Below, piece after piece: positions 39,618 to 48,733 of a stretch of DNA of 64,000 bases. Where the stretch lies: contig JABMRT010000088.1 of NCBI GenBank assembly GCA_013202295.1, forward strand, positions 1-64,000, written 5' to 3'. This stretch comes from Candidatus Zhuqueibacterota bacterium (GTDB lineage Bacteria > Zhuqueibacterota > QNDG01 > JABMRT01). The number at the start of each line of letters is the position of its first letter. Position 1 is the stretch's first letter. The translations under genes were made by a program, and so were the position numbers. A model generated the notes under the pieces. The model searched no databases. It was given only the letters and a program-made list of their open reading frames with translations, and was not told where the DNA came from.

Positions 39618-40040
39618 TTATTCAACTTTCAGCTTTTTAACGCCAGTTGTGGATGTGCCTGCTGGAACATAGCCTACTGCTCCTGAAGTATTCTTTACAA
39701 AAGCCACCAACTCAGCTGCACTTTTGAAGGACCTAGGGGGTGTTCCTTCACCCGTGAAAATGGCCTGTTTCCAGAATGAGGAGAACTGAGAGGATGATTT
39801 CTGAACATAAGCACCCAGAAATGCCTCATGTGTATTTCCAGATTTTAAAGTGACAGGCACAATTTTCGAGCCGTCGGACCATGAATTCTTTTTGCCTAAA
39901 AAGATGAGTTTCAGAGTGGCGCTGTTAATCGAAGAAACTGAAACACTGTTATTGGCAATCACAACCACATTCCCATCCGCTGCTACTAAATTGTTTGAAA
40001 GCAGAAAGAGTACTATTAAGGAAAGAATTATTTTTTTCAT
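39618..40040 (-). CDS. Small PstS-like periplasmic phosphate-binding-type protein
   Basis: This 140-residue protein has a signal peptide (LIVLFLLSNNLVAADG) and a single PBP-type lobe: VVIANNSVSVSSINSATLKLIFLGKKNSWSDG in overlapping fragments, AFLGAYVQKSSSQFSSFWKQ and SGAVGYVPAG. The family (PBP-like-2, PstS-related) is about half the size of a full phosphate-binding protein. It sits between a porin-like gene and the MCP gene inside the chemotaxis operon with no transporter. A likely role is periplasmic ligand capture for the receptor, but the ligand is not proven to be phosphate. Confidence 0.85.
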   Translation of the reverse strand: MKKIILSLIVLFLLSNNLVAADGNVVVIANNSVSVSSINSATLKLIFLGKKNSWSDGSKIVPVTLKSGNTHEAFLGAYVQKSSSQFSSFWKQAIFTGEGTPPRSFKSAAELVAFVKNTSGAVGYVPAGTSTTGVKKLKVE

Positions 40041-40061
40041 AATGTCTTTCTCCTTTCTTTT

Positions 40062-41366
40062 TTAAAAGTTAAATGAGCTTTTAAGTACCAGCAGAGACCA
40101 GTCTTCTTTCAATCCATCCGGATTGTGAAGTCCTTGAACCTGACCGGTTCCATTGATCATGTGGTATTCTGCTTTAAATAACCAGTTATCATTGATATCC
40201 AGACGTCCGGTGAAACAGAGATCCTTTTGCCATGCAGAATGATCCGGTCGACCCAGTACAACCTGATCCGCTCCTTCTTTGTCATCTGAATTGGCGTAGA
40301 ACACAGAATAATAAGTACTGAACGCAATCCGATGGTTTACCTGATAGGTACCCATGCCATAATACATTTCGCGAGGTGTTTTTGTATGACTTTCAGTGGT
40401 ACCAATTACAATGTCGCCTTCAATATCAAATGTGCGATATTCACCGGCAACGGTCAGCTTGTTCCACTGAAATTCGCCAAAGAATATTTTCGTGCGAATA
40501 TCATATGCACCCGCTATGGGTACAGCCTGAGACATTGTATAGGGGCTGGCTGGATCAGCGGTTGGGAAAACCATATCGATGTTGGCATCATAATTCCACA
40601 AGAATTCAAGCTGATTTATACTTGAACCCAGAAGCAGACCAGGAACCGGTGTATTCCAGCGAAGATCGATCCCGCGAACATTCTCAATTGTGGATAACTC
40701 ATTTGAAGTTCCGGTGAGTGTTGATGAAATAATTCCCGGCATAGCCATCATACCCATAGCAATAGGTTCAGCGGTCATATAATACTGATTCTTAAAAAAG
40801 CTGCTTTGCTGGTCAACGATATTATATCCGCCGTAGACTACTTCATAATCAAGATCGCCGAGAATACTGATCGGCCGATTGCCATAGAGACCCACGCCGT
40901 TAATGGCAAGATTCAAATCCCGTTCAGATTCAGCGTAGATACTTTGGGGAAGAAATGCCGGAACACGGGCCATATCTACATCGCGCAGTTTAGCATATAA
41001 ACCCACGGGATTCTTAAACCGACCTATACGAAAACCCATATAATCTTTCCAACGGTAGTCACCATACGCCCAATCAATGGTGACAAAGAGATTTCCATCT
41101 TCATCCATATCTCTCGCGTAGAGTTGCGTGCCGATGTTAAGGCGATCTACGGGTGAGGTCATAAAATTAATTGTTGCTTCACTGTAGGACATGCAACCTT
41201 CTTTTGAGTCGCTGGCAAGGTAGTTATTTTCAGTTGTTTTCAAATATCCCTGGCTTACAAAGCCATGAATGTTCAGTTGGTCTGAAAATCCTTGTGAAAA
41301 CAGAGGGGCAGTCAGAATTAGTCCGACCATAACCACAAGTGAAATAAATTGTTTTTGCTTTGACAT
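40062..41366 (-). CDS. Porin-like outer-membrane beta-barrel protein
   Basis: This 434-residue protein has a signal peptide (VVMVGLILTAPLFSQG) and then alternating strands typical of a barrel (NIHGFVSQGYLK, NLFVTIDWAYGDYRW, FRIGRFKNPVGLYAK). It ends in aromatic LKSSFNF, the usual outer-membrane targeting end. The GFRIGRFKNPVGLY stretch resembles phosphate-selective (OprP/OprO-like) porins. The ATG at 41366 has AAGGAG directly upstream, and longer in-frame starts are less likely. It stands between cheW and the small PstS-like gene. Confidence 0.85.
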   Translation of the reverse strand: MSKQKQFISLVVMVGLILTAPLFSQGFSDQLNIHGFVSQGYLKTTENNYLASDSKEGCMSYSEATINFMTSPVDRLNIGTQLYARDMDEDGNLFVTIDWAYGDYRWKDYMGFRIGRFKNPVGLYAKLRDVDMARVPAFLPQSIYAESERDLNLAINGVGLYGNRPISILGDLDYEVVYGGYNIVDQQSSFFKNQYYMTAEPIAMGMMAMPGIISSTLTGTSNELSTIENVRGIDLRWNTPVPGLLLGSSINQLEFLWNYDANIDMVFPTADPASPYTMSQAVPIAGAYDIRTKIFFGEFQWNKLTVAGEYRTFDIEGDIVIGTTESHTKTPREMYYGMGTYQVNHRIAFSTYYSVFYANSDDKEGADQVVLGRPDHSAWQKDLCFTGRLDINDNWLFKAEYHMINGTGQVQGLHNPDGLKEDWSLLVLKSSFNF

Positions 41367-41415
41367 TTTTTTCTCCTTCATTTTTGTTACTGAAAAGCCA
41401 CTGCACATTTTTGTG

Positions 41416-42078
41416 CTATTTCTTTGGCGCCTTCGTGGTTCTCGTACTTTTTATAGCGGATGCTTTTTTTTGAGTTTGCCTCCTCTCTTTACCTGATTTT
41501 TTAATATCAATAATTCTCTCTTTCTTGATTAGTTTATCTTTTTGTTGCAGAGTTGTGTTTGAATCTGCTTTTTCTGTTTTATTAAGGACTGCTTTTTTCA
41601 TCATCTCAAGGTCTTCGAGATTCACAATCTCCTCAACTGAAAACACCTTTTCCATATTGAGCAAAATGATCATTTGGTCTTCGATCTTCCCCACACCTGT
41701 GATATATTCCTGTATCTTTCCAATACCAATGTCTGGTGGCGCCTCAATTTGATCTGTCTTGAGACGAATAACGCGTTCTACGAGATCGACAATAACACCA
41801 ATCTGTTTTTCTTCGAACAGGAAAACAATAATCCTGGCCTTGTCGTCTCTCTCAATTTCATCCAGACCCAATTTCTTTCTTAAGTCAATGACCGGGATTA
41901 CATTCCCTCTTAAATTGATAACACCTGCCACTGAAGCGGGTGTTTGAGGTACTTTGGCAATCTCCTGAAGACGGACAATTTCCTTGACTTTCAGTATGTT
42001 GACACCAAACTCATCATTCCCGAATTTGAAACATACAAGCTGAATTTGTTTTTGTAGAGCAGGAGTTTTTTCAATCAT
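41416..42078 (-). CDS. cheW: CheW coupling protein with basic C-terminal tail
   Basis: The first ~155 residues are a full CheW domain (QLVCFKFGNDEFGVNILKVKEI, GVINLRGNVIPVIDLRKKLGL, ILLNMEKVF). Ordinary CheW ends here. This one has ~65 extra residues, charged and increasingly Lys/Arg-rich (KKSGKERRQTQKKASAIKST near the end, last residues TTKAPKK). The tail looks disordered and could bind DNA, RNA or acidic protein surfaces. It is the first chemotaxis gene after the giant kinase and begins the sequence cheW-porin-PstS-like-MCP-cheR-cheA. Confidence 0.93.
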   Translation of the reverse strand: MIEKTPALQKQIQLVCFKFGNDEFGVNILKVKEIVRLQEIAKVPQTPASVAGVINLRGNVIPVIDLRKKLGLDEIERDDKARIIVFLFEEKQIGVIVDLVERVIRLKTDQIEAPPDIGIGKIQEYITGVGKIEDQMIILLNMEKVFSVEEIVNLEDLEMMKKAVLNKTEKADSNTTLQQKDKLIKKERIIDIKKSGKERRQTQKKASAIKSTRTTKAPKK

Positions 42079-42383
42079 GTTTTTTATCCTATTCGCATTT
42101 TCAAAGTTTGTAGGGAATTATCCGTTTATATTTATAAATACTTTCTGCACATTGATCATCACATCACTACCCTTTACAATGCCTGTCTCAATTACACACC
42201 AGATTAATGCAGCCATATTTAAAGAGGTATTCTGAACCTGCATTCTCACGAATACAGGTCCAGAATGTGAGAGGAATAAAGAGGGAGAGAGAGATGAATG
42301 ATCAATAAATTTCATTTTTATGCCTGCAGTTCAATCATGTTCTTTATCCTATTCAACTTTTCAAGGGTTTTGGATCATTATCC
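42070..42383 (-). repeat. Duplicated stop-leader-start segment before cheW
   Basis: Two similar ~54-base blocks lie on the minus strand at about 42123-42070 and 42379-42326. Both begin with GGATAAT, part of a stop codon after Asn-Gly, and both end with ATAGGATAAAxAACATGATTGAA. In the copy near 42335 the start codon opens a 6-codon frame (MIELQA, stop); in the other it opens cheW (MIEKTPAL). The block therefore contains the end of one gene and the start of the next. Confidence 0.7.
42118..42315 (-). CDS. Unrecognised 65-residue ORF between two copies of a leader repeat
   Basis: A short open frame (starting MKFIDHSSL, ending VFINING) lies between the giant kinase and cheW. I do not recognise it. 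Its second half (AALIWCVIETGIVKG) has a weak resemblance to STAS or transposase C-terminal patterns, neither convincing. It is bracketed by two ~54-base copies of the same leader sequence, so it may be a relic trapped in a small tandem duplication rather than a functional gene. Confidence 0.25.
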   Translation of the reverse strand: MKFIDHSSLSPSLFLSHSGPVFVRMQVQNTSLNMAALIWCVIETGIVKGSDVMINVQKVFINING

Positions 42384-45300
42384 ATTAGCAGCGACAGTGA
42401 AACACGTACCCTTATTTTTTTGGATCGATACCAAACCCTTCAGGTGATGCTCAGCAATACTGATCACGAGGTTCAAACCCATTGATTCCAAAGAGTGAAG
42501 ATCAAATTTTTTAGGCAAGCCCTTACCATTATCCTTTACAGAGAGTTGGACTTGATTGTTTTCCAATCGCTTTAAAGCAATTTTAATTTTATTATTCTTT
42601 TGTTTGGTATTTTGAAAGGGATGTTCAACTGCATTGCTGATAAGTTCGTGTACAATCAATCCCCAGTAAATTGCGCTATCTGCAACAACGCAGACTGGTT
42701 TGCAATCTGAATCAATCGTAATGTCATTCTCGTGGATCTGATAAACGTAATACAATGAACGTACATAGGATTGAATGAACTCTGCCAGATTAATATGCGA
42801 CGGATTGTCTAAGTGATAGATCCGGTCTTGGATCATATCTATGGTATGGATTCTTTGATATGCAGAATCAATGATTCGCTTTGAGTGTGGATCTTTAATA
42901 CGGTTACTTTGAAGTCGCAATAAACTGCAAATGATTTGAAGATTGGTATTAATCCGGAATTTCATTTCAGTTGACAATACTTCTTTATCTTGATTTAAAC
43001 GGTTGATTTCAATGTCAACAGTGCCTCGACCTTTAACAATACATTTTGTCTCATATATTTGTTGGAATTCTTCACCCTTCAACCGACGAATATGCATGTC
43101 TGCAATACGTGCACGATCCTGTTCATCAATATAGTTTGTGAAATCAGTTCCTAATAATTTGGGTAAAGAAATGCCAAGAAATAAAGGCACGCGATTATTT
43201 GCAAATAATATTTTACCATCTTGCAGGATCAGAATACCATCAGTGGCCAATTCGACAAGGTGCCTGTATTTCGCTTCACTTTCTTTTAAAGCCATTTGCG
43301 TCATCACGCGGTCTGTGATATCGTTACTCATATAAACAGTATGGGTCGTATTTCCTTCGTGGTCTTTAATTGGAAAAATGATTACATCTCTCCAAATGAT
43401 TTGTTCTGAAGGTGATGGCACTTGTATCGTACCTCGCCATTCAACTCCCTTACTAACAACCACTTCCTGGATTTCTGAAAATTTTGCCAATAACGGCGAG
43501 TCTTTTGGCACATAGGTATTCCAATGTTTTCCAATGATCATTTCAGAATCATAATGATATAATTCAAGATATTTTGGGTTTGCGTATTCAACAATTTGAT
43601 CTTTGTTTAAAACATTGATTGAACTGGTGCTCTGCTCAACAACAGATGATAATACTTTTAATTGTTTTTCCACAGCCTTCAATTCTGTAACATCTCGAGA
43701 TGTACTGCTGATGCGATATCCTTTACTAGTTTTTATAGGATTCACGATTATTTGAATCACTTTATGTTTCTGATCAGCACTGACAATCTCAAGTTCACGG
43801 ACTTCATTGAACCATGTTGCTTTTCCGGTGTTGCATACATCAAGATAGACAGTTTTTAATTCCCGTAGAGAAAATTGGTGTTGTTGTTCAATGAGTGATA
43901 GTTGAGCAAGAATTTCCCATATGGGTTTATGAATCGCATCTGATCTCTTGATAGCTGTCATAGATTCTTCACCCTTGTTCCATACAATAATAATCCCCTT
44001 TTCATCAGTCAGAATGATACCATCTGAGGATTGTTCAACCACACTACGAAAGCGTTCTTCGCTGTTCCGCAAGGCTTCTTCGGCCATTCTTCTATCCGTA
44101 ATATCGCTTATAAAATGAAGTGTTGCTGGTTGTCCTTCCCATTCAAAGACAATGGAATTGTTATATACCCATTTCATTTGTCCTTTTTTATCAATGATCC
44201 GTATTTCGTTTATAAGAGGTAGATCATCGCCATTTTGTCTTCTTTGCCGATGTTCCACGACTTTTGTAGTATCATCTGGATACAAAAACTTTTCGATTGA
44301 AGAATTTTCAATGTCATTTTTCGTATAATCCAGTAGTTCTATTGTTTTTTGATTGTAAAACATGATTTTCGAATTTTGTACGACAAGAATAGCCTCATTG
44401 GCGTTTTCAACCACCAGCCGGTATTTTTCTTCGCTCTGTTGGAGTGCAATTTCTGCTTTCTTGCGTTCAGTAATGTCGAGAGAAACATTGGCCAAATACA
44501 GCGGCTTATCCGTATCGGAATCCTTTACGGTGAATGTGGTAGAATGGACGTCAGTAAGTTCACCTGTTTTCAGGTTGCGGTATTGCAGATCACCTTCCCA
44601 GATACCCCCGCTCATTAGTGTGGGCAGCATCTCTTTCTCCACCAGATCAACCAGATGTTCAGGAATGACCTCCATAATGTGTGTCTGTTCGACTTCTTCG
44701 GGATCTATGCCGAGCATCCTGCCGCCGGCTTCATTCAGAAAAATCATTTTTCCTTCAAGCGTACCCAGGTTGACGAGTTCACTGCTGTGTCTTATCACGG
44801 CAGCAAGCTTCTCCATTTCCTCAATAGCACGCTTTCGCTCGGTAATATCAGAGAAAACGCCAAATGCAACACTCTTGCCCCCAATTTTCCGTGTTGTCGA
44901 GGCTCTGTCGATCAGCCATATCCATTTACCATCTTTCCGCTGAATACGATATTCGACCTCGTATTTCTTGTTGTTCATAAACAGTTGATTAAAAGCCTTT
45001 TGGACATGAATGACATCATCTTTATGAATTCGATTAAAAAATAATTCTTCTCCATTTTCATAGATTTCTTCAGGTGTATAACCATATACATTTTTCACGT
45101 TTGGACTGATATAGGTCGTTTTCCCATCCTCATCGGTTGCCCAGATGACAGAAGGAAGGTTTTCAATAAGCAGCCTGTTGTGTTCTTCACTTTCACGTAG
45201 AGCTGCTTCAGTCGCTTTAATGTCTGAAATATCTATGGCCAGACCAATAACATATTTTTTCTCATTGACTGTTACTTGCGTACCATTAGCCAAGAAGGGG

Positions 45301-47603
45301 ATGATTTCACCGGCTTTTGTAATAATTGAGTATTCAGCTTGAACAGACTCCCCCTGAAAAACTCTTGATAACTCCTTTCCAATACGTTTCTGGTCCTCAG
45401 GGATGATATGGGCCATAGAAGATTTACCTTTTAATTCCTCTGCTGTGTAACCAAGTATCTTCTCCCGATTCTTATTCCAGCGCATAATTGAACCTGTTTC
45501 ATCGATAATGAAGAAATCACCCGGTAATCCTTCAATAATGCCATTTAAGAATTGTTTCTCTTCTTGAAGAGCCAATTCCATCATTTTGCGTTCTGTGATA
45601 TCTTTGGTGATACCAATGAATGCAACAGGATTCCCAGCATCATCCTTTCGAATACTTGCAGACAATTCTCCGGGGAATTCGGACCCGTCTTTTCTGACAA
45701 GATCATATTCAACATTTCTTATTGAACCCATTGTGAACGTCTGATTCGTATTCTCAATGGCCCTTTGATGATCCCTTTTAGAAATTAATTGAAGAACATT
45801 CATTCCAATTAATTCATCAACAGAACCATACCCATGTAAAGCACACGTTGCTTCATTGCACTGTGTGATTATTCCCTCACCATCTGTCACCGTAATAGCA
45901 TCTGGAGATGAATTGATAATGTCCCTAAGTTTCTTTTCACTTTCCCTTATAGCTTTTTCAGCTTCTTTTCTTTCAGTGACATCTCGAATTGCTGTAACTC
46001 GAATCGAACGACCATCAAGCATTATCGATCTGCCACGTGCCTCAACATGAAAAATTGAACCATCTTTCCGTATGGCTTCATGTTCATAATCTTCCTCAAT
46101 CGCGGTTTTGATGTTATCAATCACAATCTTGTGGGAGGAAGGCGCCACGAATTTCATAACCTCCATGCCAATCATCTCATCCCTTGTATAACCAAGCACA
46201 GTAGCCATTTGTTGGTTTACATCAATAACTTTACCCTTATCTGTGAATGCGATTCCTTCAAAAGTGGATTCAGATAGCCTTCTGAGCCTGTTTTCACTTT
46301 CCAATATTGCCTGCTCAGCATGTTTCCGCTCTGTAATATCTCTTAAAATGGCTTGAATGTAAGTCACTCCTTTTAAAAACAATGGATTTAAACTCACTTC
46401 AGCGTCAAAGGGTGTCTCATCATGCTTTGTGTGCTTCCATTCAAAAATCTGATGTTCTCCAGCCTCTGTTTTATAAATTTTTTCAAGCGCCTTCTCTTTA
46501 GAATTTCGATTATCTGGTTGTTTTAAAGGCGAAAAATCATGAGGTGTGCGTCCGATAATTTGATCTTTTTTACATCCAAATATTTTAAGTGTTTGCGCAT
46601 TGCAATCAATAATTTTGTCACATTTCATAATAAAAATTGCATCATTGGTCGATTCAAAAAGTAACCGATATTTTTCTTCGTTTGCCAATAGATCGGCATC
46701 TAATTTTTGTCTCTCCATTGCATTGGCAAAAATCTGGGAAACAATCTTCAATAAAACGATCTGTTCATCCGGCCATACGATATCTTTTGAACTGGATGCC
46801 AAACCCAAAACACCAATTAATTTCTTTCCATGCTGAATTGGCACCTCTAATCCGGATTGGATCATGGCCGTCTTCAATATCTCGATCATATATTCTTCAG
46901 TCTCTGGAATTTTATCTATATTTGAAATCGATTGAACTTTACACCTTTTTATCTTTTTTGTCCACCATGGAAGCTTATCAGTTGAAATATTTTGCATTTT
47001 TGACTTCATATCTTTCAGCCTATCCCAGTGCCACTCTGCAACACAGGAGAGCTCACTATGATCTTCAGATAATTGCAATACATAACTTCTATCACAACCT
47101 GTTACGCTACTGATTTGTTTAAGTGAAGCTTCGAATTCGGTATAAATCTCCTCAGTATGCAGGTTGATATATCTAGTAGAAATTTCAGCAATTAATTGTT
47201 CAAAATTTAATCGAAATTGAATTTCATTCTCTGCTTTTTTCCGATCAGTTATATCTCGGATAACTGCCAGTATGTGTTCTTTTTCACCAATCTCAGCGAC
47301 ACGAAGCGTCACTTCACTGTCGAACAACTCACCTGATTTTCTTTTGGAGTACCAGTTAAAAACTTGAGTTGTCTCCTTACTAGCTTCTTGAATCCAGTAG
47401 TCTATGTTCTGATCAGAATCGATCATACTACTTGCACTAAGATCATTGAAATACATTCCAATTAACTTCTTCGGATTGTATCCGAAAATAGATTTCACGG
47501 CTTCATTGGCCTCAAGGATTTTCCCAGTATCCTTATCAAGTATTAAAATCGCTTCACTTGCCGCGTTAAGAATTTGTTGGTACTTTAATTCCTGCTCCTG
47601 CAT
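42378..47603 (-). CDS. Giant multi-PAS histidine-kinase-like protein lacking the phosphoacceptor His
   Basis: This frame codes for 1741 residues with no membrane segment. I count 11 PAS units, most ending in DITERK or a variant of it, and one GAF domain after the first PAS (about 131-305). The C-terminus is a HisKA_2/HWE-like dimerisation region and an ATPase (HELISNAVEHPFQ, DNGKGLP, GLNLVISIAEHH). In this family the box reads E-I-H-H-R-V-K-N-N-L-Q, but here it is EMKFRINTNLQI, so both His positions are Lys-Phe. The same frame continues upstream of 47603 to a receiver domain from which it is separated by a one-base frameshift near 47797; the intended start is then 47989 (about 1870 residues). 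It probably integrates many cytosolic signals for the chemosensory operon downstream. Confidence 0.9.
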   Translation of the reverse strand: MQEQELKYQQILNAASEAILILDKDTGKILEANEAVKSIFGYNPKKLIGMYFNDLSASSMIDSDQNIDYWIQEASKETTQVFNWYSKRKSGELFDSEVTLRVAEIGEKEHILAVIRDITDRKKAENEIQFRLNFEQLIAEISTRYINLHTEEIYTEFEASLKQISSVTGCDRSYVLQLSEDHSELSCVAEWHWDRLKDMKSKMQNISTDKLPWWTKKIKRCKVQSISNIDKIPETEEYMIEILKTAMIQSGLEVPIQHGKKLIGVLGLASSSKDIVWPDEQIVLLKIVSQIFANAMERQKLDADLLANEEKYRLLFESTNDAIFIMKCDKIIDCNAQTLKIFGCKKDQIIGRTPHDFSPLKQPDNRNSKEKALEKIYKTEAGEHQIFEWKHTKHDETPFDAEVSLNPLFLKGVTYIQAILRDITERKHAEQAILESENRLRRLSESTFEGIAFTDKGKVIDVNQQMATVLGYTRDEMIGMEVMKFVAPSSHKIVIDNIKTAIEEDYEHEAIRKDGSIFHVEARGRSIMLDGRSIRVTAIRDVTERKEAEKAIRESEKKLRDIINSSPDAITVTDGEGIITQCNEATCALHGYGSVDELIGMNVLQLISKRDHQRAIENTNQTFTMGSIRNVEYDLVRKDGSEFPGELSASIRKDDAGNPVAFIGITKDITERKMMELALQEEKQFLNGIIEGLPGDFFIIDETGSIMRWNKNREKILGYTAEELKGKSSMAHIIPEDQKRIGKELSRVFQGESVQAEYSIITKAGEIIPFLANGTQVTVNEKKYVIGLAIDISDIKATEAALRESEEHNRLLIENLPSVIWATDEDGKTTYISPNVKNVYGYTPEEIYENGEELFFNRIHKDDVIHVQKAFNQLFMNNKKYEVEYRIQRKDGKWIWLIDRASTTRKIGGKSVAFGVFSDITERKRAIEEMEKLAAVIRHSSELVNLGTLEGKMIFLNEAGGRMLGIDPEEVEQTHIMEVIPEHLVDLVEKEMLPTLMSGGIWEGDLQYRNLKTGELTDVHSTTFTVKDSDTDKPLYLANVSLDITERKKAEIALQQSEEKYRLVVENANEAILVVQNSKIMFYNQKTIELLDYTKNDIENSSIEKFLYPDDTTKVVEHRQRRQNGDDLPLINEIRIIDKKGQMKWVYNNSIVFEWEGQPATLHFISDITDRRMAEEALRNSEERFRSVVEQSSDGIILTDEKGIIIVWNKGEESMTAIKRSDAIHKPIWEILAQLSLIEQQHQFSLRELKTVYLDVCNTGKATWFNEVRELEIVSADQKHKVIQIIVNPIKTSKGYRISSTSRDVTELKAVEKQLKVLSSVVEQSTSSINVLNKDQIVEYANPKYLELYHYDSEMIIGKHWNTYVPKDSPLLAKFSEIQEVVVSKGVEWRGTIQVPSPSEQIIWRDVIIFPIKDHEGNTTHTVYMSNDITDRVMTQMALKESEAKYRHLVELATDGILILQDGKILFANNRVPLFLGISLPKLLGTDFTNYIDEQDRARIADMHIRRLKGEEFQQIYETKCIVKGRGTVDIEINRLNQDKEVLSTEMKFRINTNLQIICSLLRLQSNRIKDPHSKRIIDSAYQRIHTIDMIQDRIYHLDNPSHINLAEFIQSYVRSLYYVYQIHENDITIDSDCKPVCVVADSAIYWGLIVHELISNAVEHPFQNTKQKNNKIKIALKRLENNQVQLSVKDNGKGLPKKFDLHSLESMGLNLVISIAEHHLKGLVSIQKNKGTCFTVAANG

Positions 47604-47743
47604 CTGTTTTTGAGTTGAGTGTTTATATAGTGCGATCTCTATTTGGGCACGAAGCTCCTTAATATCATTCAGAGGTTTAGAAATATATCCATAAGGTTGT
47701 ACTGTTTTTATTTCATTTAATGTTTTTTCATCCCCATAAGCAG

Positions 47744-47989
47744 TTATAAAAATAACAGGTATCTTATATTTAGCAGCAATCTTCTCTGTTGTCTTGATCC
47801 ATCCAATTTTCCAGATAGCATTATATCCATAAGTATTAAGTCGGGTTGAGAATTCTCAAGATATTTTAATGTGGCTTCTCCAGATGAAATTGTATCCATG
47901 ATATGGTATCCAACGGTTTCAAGTTTCTGCTGAATATCCAGTGCGATGACCACATCATCTTCAACGATTAATATTTTGGATGTTTCCAT
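47744..47989 (-). pseudogene. Receiver domain, frameshifted N-terminus of the giant kinase
   Basis: From the ATG at 47989 (GAAGGG upstream) the frame encodes the first half of a receiver domain: ILIVEDDVVIALDIQQKL and LILMDIMLSGKLDG with the phosphoacceptor Asp. It then runs into nonsense (SRQQRRLLLN) and stops at 47744. Adding one base near 47797 restores the expected continuation in the next frame (TTEKIAAKYKIPVIFITAYG, then YGYISKPL with the conserved Lys) and reads without a stop into the multi-PAS protein. The receiver is thus the head of that protein. The missing base is either a true mutation, a phase-variation event or a sequencing error; there is no long homopolymer at the site. Confidence 0.85.
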
Positions 47990-48385
47990 ATTCTTTTGCC
48001 CTTCATTTTAACCTGAAGCAGAAACGGAGAAATTAGAATATGCGACACTCTTGGTGTATAAAAATTATCAACTTATTAATTATGGATATTTTTTTTGGTT
48101 AAATCAATAGGAAATTAATATTTGGATAAAATGGGATCATTTAACCGGGATATCCGGCGCTGAATAAATTTATTAAAAATGAAGACAAACTACTTTTAAC
48201 ATCCTCAAAAAGTAACTCCAATGCCTATGATGATGTTTAATAAATTCAAACATGGATGTGAAAATCAATGTGGATTATCATGAAAATGTTAGGTTTGATT
48301 TCTCTTGCAAGAACGCTGCATATAACAGGTGTGATTGGATAAGAAAAAGGGTGACTGATAATTCAATCACCCCTTTTAAAAGTAC
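47990..48385. other. Intergenic region
   Basis: AT-rich region upstream of the giant kinase, with a terminator for the leftward HAD gene at its right end (listed separately). It probably holds the promoter of the chemosensory block, but I could not single out one convincing site. No gene seen. Confidence 0.35.
48343..48378 (-). terminator. Likely intrinsic terminator of the HAD gene
   Basis: On the minus strand AAAAGGGGTGA (starting at 48378) pairs with TCACCCTTTTT, with one bulged base, around a 12-base loop. The downstream arm ends in a T-run. It lies 7 bases after the HAD stop codon. Confidence 0.65.
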
Positions 48386-48733
48386 TTAACAACTGATGGA
48401 CTTTTCAGGTAGAAAAGTCTGTCTCACATGATCCCAACCAGGAAATGGCGGAAAATTACGGTCATCAATATAGACGTTGGCCATAATTTTGGAATACCCG
48501 GGTTTATGACGTCGGACCACATTCTTGTTAATCGCATCAGGCCGAAATCCTCGATTCTCAAACCATTCTATAATTGGGGCCAGCCTAGGTGCAACCCTGC
48601 ATGTGTAGATGATGATTTTATGACCTTTGTTTTGTAAATCCTTAAGTGTATTTACTGCACCTGGGATCTCTGGCCCGATCTCAGGATACTCATGTTCGAC
48701 GATAGTCCCGTCGAAATCGATTGCGAAAATCAT
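48386..48733 (-). CDS. Small HAD-like hydrolase (paralogue of 5073-5465)
   Basis: This 115-residue protein begins directly with HAD motif I (MIFAIDFDGTIVEHEYPEIGP), then KIIIYTCRVAPRLAPIIEWFENRGF and the acidic motif VYIDDRNFPPFPGW. It is about as long as the minimal BT0820-type domain and is clearly related to the protein at 5073-5465 over its whole length. The substrate is unknown. It lies just outside the left edge of the putative cassette array. Confidence 0.85.
   Translation of the reverse strand: MIFAIDFDGTIVEHEYPEIGPEIPGAVNTLKDLQNKGHKIIIYTCRVAPRLAPIIEWFENRGFRPDAINKNVVRRHKPGYSKIMANVYIDDRNFPPFPGWDHVRQTFLPEKSISC

Noticed and set aside
29846-42078. Assigning the chemosensory operon to flagellar swimming
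   Set aside because: No flagellar or motor gene is in the window; the output could be pili, gliding or a non-motility pathway.
42118-42315. IS66 transposase remnant or STAS domain for the 65-residue ORF
   Set aside because: Only a few residues match either pattern; no flanking inverted repeats or other transposon parts were seen.
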